Below, in pieces: positions 55,484-64,000 of a stretch of 64,000 nucleotides of DNA. Each line of letters opens with the position of its first letter. Positions within the stretch are counted from its first letter, which is position 1. A model generated the notes under the pieces. That model was given only the letters and a program-made list of their open reading frames with translations. It had not been told where the DNA came from and did not search any database. Both the position numbers and the translations under genes were made by a program. The stretch comes from Salticus scenicus (taxonomy: Eukaryota; Arthropoda; Arachnida; Araneae; Salticidae): positions 165,143,034 to 165,207,033 of the forward strand of contig OZ005659.1 in assembly GCA_963930645.1 (NCBI GenBank), written 5' to 3'.

Positions 55484-56427
55484 TCTGGTGTGTCACTCAC
55501 ACGACTTTCTCTTACCCTGAAATTTAATACAATAAATACAGGTTGCAGATTAATAGGTAAGATAACGAGTACTGTTATGTAAACCTATGTTAAACAATTC
55601 ATACTAGGCTTCTGAAGAGTTTTATATGATAATTATTTCTGTGTGAGGTTCTGTTATTAACAAACAAGTCTATTTTTAAAAAATAATTTATTAAAATTAT
55701 TATTTAAAAAAAATTATCTTTCATGATAATGCAGACGATTTCCATATTAGAGAAGTAGTATAACACCAAATATCCAAAAAAAGTCCATTTTATTCTCTCT
55801 TTTTTTTTTTTTTTTCGTTAAAAGTAAAAAAATCGATAACTTTGTTTTAAATTATCACAGATCGATGGTTCAACCATTCGTTTTAAAGGTTTGGCGAGCT
55901 CTTTTGAAAGATACCCATCATGAAAATTTACTCCCCTCGAGGGGGGACTTCCCCCCCAGGTGGGGAGGCGAGGCTCCTACATACACACAAAATTTTTCCC
56001 AGTTAACTATCTCTATTACAAAATATATATATATTCGTTTCATTTGGTTTAGTGCAGTCTATAGACGTTAAACTCTATTTTCCTGCAATTTCCCCCATAG
56101 ACGTAATGTATTAGAATTCTCTTGATTGTCCCTGTACACAAACCATTAGCTTGATCTTAACGAAAAGCTTACTGTAGCATCCCTATATGATACACATTTA
56201 GAATACCAAGTTTGAACTTTCTGCCGTAATTTGTTTTTGAGATATGCTGATAACAGACAGACACACAGACACACAGACAGACACACAGACATACACACAG
56301 ACCATTTGCTAAAAACATGATTTTCGTATTCAGGGGACCTCAAAACGTGTAAATATAACAAAATCTCGCGTTCGAATATTTGACCCAAAAACAATACTTT
56401 CTCTACCTCATGGGTAAGAGAAAGTAA
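55484..56427 (-). mobile_element. Family C Helentron-like element, copy 1
   Basis: Read right to left: 5' hairpin ACTTTCTCTTACCCATGAGG then TAGAGAAAGT (complement at 56398-56425), ACGTTTTGAGGTCCCCTGAA, a GTCTGTGT-type microsatellite (56249-56302), a variable body, then the second subterminal repeat ACTTTCTCTTACCC (55504-55517 on plus) and a stem-loop GTGTG-TCACT-CACAC (55488-55502). Same plan as family B but without its 172-bp array. Non-coding. Confidence 0.65.
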
Positions 56428-56429
56428 AA

Positions 56430-57305
56430 AGAGAAATTCATGGAAAATAAAATAAATAAAACACGTAAATAAAGATAAAATATTTTTAAGTGAAGTGACA
56501 AATTTCTGTGATGCATCATCGCATCACAAAGTAAGTGCTGTAACCGTAAAATATACTTTTGCAAGTTAAAGCTTTCAATTTTCATGAGAAGATTTAAAAA
56601 GTTGGGAATTTTATTATGCACATTTTATAAAAAGCATATATTAATTAATTAATGGTAAAACTAAAAGAAAATATATTTTCTAACATTACAGTTACTTCAA
56701 TATTTGAATTTTTAAACAGAAATAATTATATAATATTTATAATTATTATGTAGCAGAACATATGATGTAAATATATAAAACATATTAATTTAAAAATCAT
56801 GCACTTTATTTATTTGAAAAGAAGAATTGCTATGAATTTTCAACGTAGTTATATAAACATAATAAGTAATCTGTAAGTCTAATAAGCTGTCTATAAGTAA
56901 TGTTTGATGGGACATTTTGCCGTTATTGTATTTTATCTTTGAAGAATAACTCTATTAAAAACCTTATAATATATCAATACTGTGTTGACTTTTAATGTTA
57001 CATATTTATAAAAAGGGAACTTTTGATTATTTGTGTAAAATCATTTTTAATAAATTAATACTTAAATGTGCATAGTGAAACAAAAGTGAAATATTTATCA
57101 CTTAAGCAGTTGTATGTTGTTGCCATCATAAAACTTTCTTCTATAGGTGATATTATATGAATTAACATAATGCAGACGAAAACTGTCACCACTACATTTT
57201 GCATCGTAAAAACGAAAAAATATAAGTAAATAAAAAATTCCGGAAAAATGATATTTTTCTATTAATTTTTTTTTTCTATTAATAATCAAAATATTAAATT
57301 TTGTT
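56430..57305. other. AT-rich, nothing recognised
   Basis: No supported feature. Confidence 0.45.
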
Positions 57306-57309
57306 TCAT

Positions 57310-57600
57310 ATTATCTCATATACATGTTTCAACATTTTGTTTTAAATGAATTGACGAGTTGTTTTGTAAAACTATACTCAAAGTTAAAATTTACACATAC
57401 CTCCTTCTTAGTTAAAATTTACACACACCATGAATTCATAGTTCTAGATGTGCAGTAGTTTTACCCTAGTTAGTGTTACCAATATAAGTAAAATATTTTA
57501 TTTTTTGAATGATTGGTTAAAAAATAACGTCATTGTGTACATTAACATGCAGTTTTGTTCTATACTGTCATATTTAAAATTATAAAAAAGCGGGATGACT
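57310..57600 (-). repeat. Relic of a Helentron-like body segment
   Basis: Shares TTTTGTTCTATACTGTCATA and GTTTTAAATGAATTGACGAG-type blocks with 51660-51930 and 55860-55920. No ends found. Confidence 0.4.
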
Positions 57601-57624
57601 GCACATTCTCTTCATCGATATGTA

Positions 57625-59715
57625 CAGTCGGGGAAAAAAAAAAACGCAACACTCGCAGTACTTTCGTTATTTATTGACGCAGAAATATTTAATAGACACC
57701 ATTCAACAGGAAATTAAATGCACTTTTTGAAAATGCTGTCGAATTTTGAATTAGGGGTTATCTACATATTGAAATGAGCGCCAACTTTGATTTTTTCAAT
57801 AGCAACACCCAATTTTGACTTCATATTCGAATTTCTGAGAGTCTGGCAGTGCGGAAAAGTATACTGTTTGTTAACTTTATCTTTAGTATTTATAAAGTTA
57901 TAATCAAAAATGTGTTAGGGGGTTATCTCTAAATGTAGAAAAATAAAATTAAGATCCTATAAAAAAAAGACAAAATTTTAATGTTTTACACCGGAAATCT
58001 TTCGGGAAGAAAAGAATTATATTAAACATTTACCTTTTGCAGTTTTTTAATTAACTAGAATTCATGTTTTTAGATTTATATATAATTCAGTACTTTTTTA
58101 GATAATTTTAGGTCTATTCACATACATAACACTTGCGATTGGTCCAGACAGTACTCTTTGAGAAAAAAGTGCAATATTTTTCAATAAAACTGTCTATTAT
58201 GGCTGTACTAATCACCAATAAAGCTTAAATTTTCTTTTGTAGGTGTAACATAATATACGAAATGAAATAGTATAGATATATATAAACAACAACGCATAAA
58301 TTAAATCTTTTCGGATAAATTATTCTAAGGGATCATGAAGTAAATATTAAACATTTTTAATCGCCCTTACCAGTTTTTGGTCAGTTGAATTTTTTGGAAC
58401 TGTACGATTCGTTTTATAATTTCTATGAAATTATAATTTCTTAATTAATCCTTTCGCAACTGCTGACATAGATTCACGCCATTTGAAAATCTGTAACTCT
58501 GTCAGTGTGCGTTTCTTTCGTAATTTGTGTGTTACTTATTTCTTAAGTGTGTACCCATTGTTCATATTTTTGCAATAAAATATACTATGGATAGAAATAT
58601 ATTGATTAGAAAGAATATAATTATAATGTATATCCATTTGTAATATAATTGTGAATACAGGAAATTTGTTCTCAAATATTAAACCTATTTTTCTATTTAA
58701 AACAGTAAACCCCGCCTATTTAGTTAATTTTTTTCTTCTAGTGTTCGTTTAAAAGATTCAAAATTTATCACCAGTAATCGATGAAGTAAATACCACTTGT
58801 GCATGTTTTTGTCAAGATAAGATAAGGGGTTTAATATGAATACTCGATGTCACATTTACTTTTTTTTCTTTCCTGTATTGTTTTGTTTTGAAGAACGATG
58901 AAGGCGGGGCTTGTCTTCTTTAAAAAAACAGGAATTCTTGATGACTAATGACTAAAAATCATCATCATTTTTGTTTTATTTCTTTGCATTTGACGTTGTT
59001 GTTATATAATTTGACCCGTAAGTAAAAAATAAAAATATTTTCTTTAATTTTCTTTGTTATTTTTTAAGATTTGATTCGTTATCTCATACAAAATTTTATA
59101 AGAGGCGGCTCCCTAAACCACTCGAAAAGAAAGATTTATTTATATCTCAAAAACTAATAACTGGAACGAGCTGCAAATTTGCACACCCATATTTTTCACC
59201 ATTAGGATTCATTTTATGTAAAAATTAATATAGGTCATAATTCATAATTTTTATAAATATGAATTTATTAATATTTTTCAGAATTAAAAATATTCTTCAG
59301 AATCAAAAGTAATGATGGATTATGTTTGGGTTTCTTCACTGTATCTTGTAAAAAAAAATTATATCGATCGAATTATTTTTTGGGAAGATATTAATAAATG
59401 TTTGAAATATGAATTTAACATTAGCACCTTCAAACTTTGAACGCTTATAACTCTGTGAAAAAATAAGTAAAATATACAACCAATATACTTTTTCACGTTG
59501 TCGCGATCCCAGGAATTCAAATATAAAATAAAAATGGGGCCTTACCATTGAAAAAAGTTAGTGCGCGTTTTAATATGTAGACGACCCCCAATTCAAAAAT
59601 TCTCTTCATTTTCTGAAACTACTCACAATTCCACGTCGAATGATACCTATCACATTTTTCTACAATGATTAGCAACGAAGTTACGTTGAGTGTTGCGTTT
59701 TTTTTTCCCCGACTG
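57625..59715. mobile_element. 2.1 kb foldback with CAGTCGGGGAAAA ends
   Basis: CAGTCGGGG, poly(A) and CGCAACACTC on the left; the exact mirror on the right. TA on both sides (57623-57624, 59716-59717). Inverted similarity continues for about 200-270 bp (ATTCAACAGGAAATT with ATTCGACGTGGAATT, GGGGTTATCTACATATTGAA with GGGGGTCGTCTACATATTAA). The 1.5 kb centre shows no transposase motif. Tc1/mariner-type by target site. Confidence 0.75.
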
Positions 59716-59894
59716 TACCAAAAGTTGACGGACACCAATTTTTGTCAAAGCGAAACTAAATATACAACTTTTCATGAAATTATTTACATTTCTTCTTTAT
59801 CAAAATATGCAACTGCATTTTTGTCGCACACAGACCCGACAGTCATCAGTTTCTTTCTAATCTAAAACTTTATTCTACTGATTACATTGCTCTG

Positions 59895-60170
59895 CATGAA
59901 AATTGCCCCAACACCATTTTTACAAATTGATATGTAAAACCCTATCACACACAGTTTTTTAGGGGCGAACCCCTATTTTTATTACTTTTCGGTGATTTTA
60001 TGGTTTATAAATTTTATTTTTAGGAGGGTGGAGAATTATTTTAACTGTTAAATATCTTCTGAGGGACTACAGAGTTCTAAAATTCTAAAACATGAACAAT
60101 TGCGGCAAGGGTAAAATTTAATTGGGGGTGGGGGGGGGGGGATTTGCCACTGAAATAATGTATTACATTT
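59895..60170 (+). repeat. Dispersed repeat family A, copy 2
   Basis: TGAAAATTGCCCCAACACC, TTTTTAGGGG, AACATGAACAATTGCGGCAA and a G run then GATTTGCCACTGAAAT, as at 3838-4120. Confidence 0.65.
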
Positions 60171-60329
60171 CTTATTTTTTTATTTTTTTTTTTTTAATTT
60201 TTTGTAATTTATCATAAATGTTATTTATCAAACATTAAATTTTTAGTTTTTAGGTGTTAAATTAACTTTCTTTTCGTTCTCCAAATCAAATTCATAGTCA
60301 TAAAATTACTGAACAGTGATAAAAATCGA

Positions 60330-60470
60330 GGAAGGGGGTGGTATCCCTAGAAATCGGTGGTTGACTGGGCAAAATGGGAGTCACATTCGGATTCAGGAAA
60401 TCATTTTACATAAGAATCTGCAAGAATGGTATCAGAGCTCGATTTTTTTTTCCAGCGTAGTGTTACAGAA
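60330..60470 (-). repeat. Dispersed repeat family A, inverted partial copy
   Basis: On the minus strand: TTCTTATGTAAAATGATTTC, CTGAATCCGAATGTGA and TTTCTAGGGATACC match 3868-3950. Confidence 0.55.
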
Positions 60471-60479
60471 AAAATACTA

Positions 60480-61690
60480 CACCCAGACACACACACAAAA
60501 AAAGGTTTTCAATTTTTTAATGGGAGAAAATATCTAATGATATTATCAAATTTCTGTTATGTTTCACTGTAAAATTGTATTCAATTAATAATTTTAGTGG
60601 TCAAATATTTCGGTATTAATATAGTAAACAATATTTGGCACAAAAGAACATTTTTAAAATTAAATTTGTAATTCCTGCGTTAAGAATTTTAAAATAATCT
60701 GAGAATACCATATAAAGTTATTCCTGATATATTTTTTATAAATTTCCTATTGTTTTATTTACGGTGATTTATACAATCATAGGAGCATAAAACAAAAACG
60801 TTTAATCTAACTAAGCTATAATGAATACATATTACATAAAGTATTATTTTGCAAAGTTTTTAAACGTTAGATACATTATATATGTATGTGTGTGGAATGC
60901 AACAGCCATAATCTAAATTCATTTTAAAACAGAGCAAAATGATGAAGAAAGAAACTGAATGAACTGAGTATTCCCCAGATTGAAACCATACAGTCTATAT
61001 TTTAGATGCTGCCTAATTTCTAAGAAAAAGAATTTGAAAAAAAAAATAATAATAACTTCGACATGATTTGATGGAATATTTTTATAGAAATCGAATAAAT
61101 TATCTAAAACTTTTTACAATTAATGGACTGTTCCTTTTTTTTTTTTCTTTTTTAAGAAATAATATAACATATTGTGTTAGTTGTATCACACATTCACATT
61201 TTGTTAAATTTTAATACTAAATTAAATAATTTCAACCATGATAGTACGGAATGTAAAATGATTCAAACGCATGTAATAATACTTATTTAGTGATATTTTA
61301 TATTACATCAAAGTATTTTAATATCGATATTAAATTGCGAGATCTCATTTTAAATGATACATAATTAACACGCAACATTTAGATCAAATTATAAATTATT
61401 AAAAGAATATTTAAAAGGAAATTTAAAACAGTTAAATATGACCAAATGAATATCACAGGAAAAAAACACCAAAGAGGTTATTATTTTAACATTTATTCAT
61501 TAACATTTTAATAAATTATTTTAATCTTTTTCTTAATGGTAAAAAAGCAATTGTTAAAATATACACAAAACCATTCAAATTATTAAATAAAATATTTTGG
61601 AGTAAAGTAATGTTTACAAATTTACACGTGCAAACTACAAGTGTATATTCTCTGCGATGCATCTCTCGAATTAATGTTCTTGAAGTTTCT
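60480..61690. other. AT-rich, nothing recognised
   Basis: No supported feature. Confidence 0.45.
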
Positions 61691-61699
61691 CTTTTCTGA

Positions 61700-61960
61700 T
61701 TAAAATGTAACACATGTTTAAGAAGTAATGAAACAAGCCACATCAAACAAAACTGACCATTAAAACTAATCTCACAAAGTTTCTCGACATAAATTGAACA
61801 CATGCCAAGATAAATATTTTTTGTCATGTTTATTTACGCCGTGTTAATATATTAAATACAATAATACAACATAACAGAGCAAAAGACTCGCTACTGCCTT
61901 TTATTTTTAAAGAAGTACATAGTTTAATGTGTAATTGAAATAATACTCAATATAATTTTT
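61700..61960 (+). repeat. Dispersed repeat family F, copy 4
   Basis: ACACATGTTTAAGAAGTAAT, GACCATTAAAACTAATCTCA, GTCATGTTTATTTACGC. It lacks the hAT MITE and is therefore another empty-site reference. Confidence 0.75.
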
Positions 61961-62301
61961 TTAAGTACTTAAAGAAGTAAACTATAAAAATGTAATTTTG
62001 TAAAAGTCTTTAATAAAAGAATTCAAAATAAATTTTACCTTAAGGAAATAAACAATTCTGTTTTTTGAATTATACATTTAATCTATTCTCCCATAGTATC
62101 GATATTTATACTAGTAGTTCCACAGAACAGGTTTCTCAATGTTCATTTGCATTAAACGACACTGACAAGGAAACTCTCCATATGCGCTTGTCCAGAAAAT
62201 ATTGAAAAAACTACAAAAAACTCTTCTCATGTATGTTTATAAAAAAAATTCGGCGGAATGAGTATGCATCGTCTGTAAAAAAATAATTGAAATGTCAGTT
62301 T

Positions 62302-63518
62302 TTACTTTCTCTTACCCATAAGGTAGAGAAAGTATTGTTTTTGGTTCAAATTTTCGAAAGTGAGTTTTTGTTATATTTAGAAGTTTTGAGGTCCCCTGAA
62401 TATGAAAATCATGTTTTTAGCGGTTGGTCTGTGTATGTGTCTGTCTGTGATCAGCATATTTCAAGAACAAATAGCAGCGGAGATTCCAACCTTGATATTC
62501 TAAATGTGTATGACATAAGGATGCTACACTAAGCTTTTCGTTGAGAGGAAGAAAATGGTTCGTGTACAGGGACACCCAAGAGAATTCAAATACATTACGT
62601 CTATGGGGGAAATTGCAGGTAAGTTGAGTTAAACAGCTATAGACTGCATTAAAACAACTGAACGAATATATATATATATATTATATGCGTAAAAACATGT
62701 TTCATGTAGAATATGGTATAAAAATCACCCACTGTTCGTTTACAGGGCTACACAAAAGAATTAGATTATAATACGACAATATTTGGAAATTGATGGACGT
62801 GTACTTTAGGTTGTGGTATGTGTTATTAATGTAGTATCATATTTTGTGCACCAAGTGATGTGTACATAACTTTCAGAATATAAACAGGGCTGACAACATT
62901 TAAGCCATAACGTTCTTTTTTATTTGTAAGTGAAAGTGCTTTACTTTAATATTTTACCATGTCCAGGAAAGCTGCTCAGGAATTGAAATTAAGTCCTCAT
63001 AGGCATAAAATAATGTATTTCTTTTAATATAAATATTAATAACTTGGTATTTCGTATATTTACATGTTTTGAGGCTTCCTGAAAAGCGAAATCAAGGTTT
63101 ATAGTTTGATCTTTGACTGCGTTTGTTAGAGTAAATTAAAAACAAATAATTTCAGGTGATCCAAACGATGTATTTTGAAGTTAATGCGTTTTTACTAGAA
63201 AAGTTTGTTCAAGATTGATAAGCTTCAAGGAATGATGCGTGTGAAAGTTGTCTGAAAATTTTTAAATAAGCTTTTGAACTTAATAACAGATTTGAATTCC
63301 ATAAAATGTAGATACAATAACGAGACTGGGTTTGATGGGGGATGTAGTCCCCCTCACATATAGTTATTTGTCAAATAAAGCTGTTCCGAAGATTAATTTT
63401 AATTGTTTTAACATAGCTTTACATAACAGTATTCGTTATCTTAACCCTTAATATCCTATCTGTATTTTTAGTGTTAAATTTCAGGGTAAGAGAAACTCGT
63501 GTGAGTGACACACCAGAT
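62302..63518 (+). mobile_element. Family C Helentron-like element, copy 2
   Basis: The 5' hairpin ACTTTCTCTTACC-CATA-AGGTAGAGAAAGT runs 62304-62332. Then TTTTGAGGTCCCCTGAATAT, GTCTGTGTATGTGTCTGTCT, AGGGACACCCAAGAGAATTC. The 3' part has GGGTAAGAGAAA (63484-63495) and the stem-loop GTGTG-AGTGA-CACAC (63499-63513). The body differs from copy 1 between about 62690 and 63300. Non-coding. Confidence 0.65.
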
Positions 63519-63769
63519 TATTTGGTTACTTATTATTAATTAGAGGCACAACGAAATTTCAAACAAAACATTTATATATATATATATAATCCTCAAAGAA
63601 ATGTTTTTTCTATACTTTCACTAAAATCATTTAAGTAAGATTTTTTTTTACATAAATATTTTTATTTTTGGCATATATACTTTTTAAAAGTTTTAAAAAC
63701 ACAAGTAATTTAATTTACTATGTGAGGGAGAATATCAGGACCATTTGATTAACTAAAAATCGCCAAATT

Positions 63770-63930
63770 AGTTAACAAAATTTGTATTAGAACATGGATG
63801 GTGCAGAGCAAAACTCATACCGCTATCAATGAAACAAAAAATTTTCTACTTCTTAAATCAACGATATTTTATGTACAGAAATTTCTTAAACAAATGCCTG
63901 TATGAATTCTGCGCCCGTGTTCCATCCCTG
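63770..63930 (+). repeat. Dispersed repeat family K, copy 2
   Basis: AAATCAACGATATT, AGAAATTTCTTAAACAAAT and GCGCCCGTGTTCCATCCCTG, as at 49440-49590. Confidence 0.65.
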
Positions 63931-64000
63931 TTAGAATAATGATTAATATTAAAACGTGCTTAATTTGAAAATGTTATCATATTCCATATCCATTCCATAG

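Overview
This is AT-rich eukaryotic intergenic DNA, most likely from an arthropod. An arachnid is plausible but not proven. The clues are base composition, many (TA)n and poly(A/T) tracts, abundant Tc1/mariner relics, a tRNA-derived SINE, and a decayed gene resembling an uncharacterised protein family I recall from arthropods. I found no host gene I can defend: no long intact ORF, no convincing exon chain, no rRNA and no functional tRNA. Nearly everything recognisable is a transposable element, usually broken, nested or non-autonomous.

Layout. 0-4 kb: end of a mariner/IS630-like element, half of a palindromic TTAA-flanked repeat (family G), a LINE reverse-transcriptase tail, half of a foldback, and a MITE. 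4-12 kb: mostly unannotatable AT-rich DNA, with a 0.74 kb inverted-repeat element, two tandem arrays and a decayed arthropod-type ORF at 11.1-11.9 kb. 12.3-14.3 kb: two copies of an unusual Penelope-like reverse transcriptase fragment, head-to-head in a 2 kb palindrome. 14.9-20 kb: a 270-bp duplication, a foldback (family I) interrupted by a Helentron-like element (family B), a degenerate 145-bp tandem array and a tRNA-like sequence. 23-27.2 kb: a SINE with target duplication, then dispersed repeats H and F, F being split by a hAT MITE with an 8-bp duplication, then a piggyBac-like MITE and a second G palindrome. 28.5-32.8 kb: a second B element, a family I arm, and three inverted-repeat elements. 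34.8-38.3 kb: relics of mariner and Tc1 transposases. 39.6-46.9 kb: a possible LTR relic, a decayed Tc1 element with both ends, a Tc1 3' end, a third B element, an inverted pair of 0.46 kb elements, and the best-preserved transposase (Tc1-like, frameshifted and 5'-truncated). 47-64 kb: second SINE copy, a MITE with a near-perfect 37-bp hairpin, a Tigger-like mini-element, a G palindrome containing another palindrome, two family C Helentron-like elements, and a 2.1 kb foldback.

How the parts relate. The most informative signal is architectural. At least ten sequences are long inverted repeats able to form hairpins. Three repeat subfamilies (B, C and a third) share one plan: a 5' terminal hairpin, a short subterminal inverted repeat, a GT/CA microsatellite, in B a 172-bp tandem block, and in B and C a 3' hairpin just outside the second subterminal repeat. 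That plan matches non-autonomous Helentrons (HINE/DINE-1 type). Repeat copies inside the window serve as internal references and date several insertions relative to each other.
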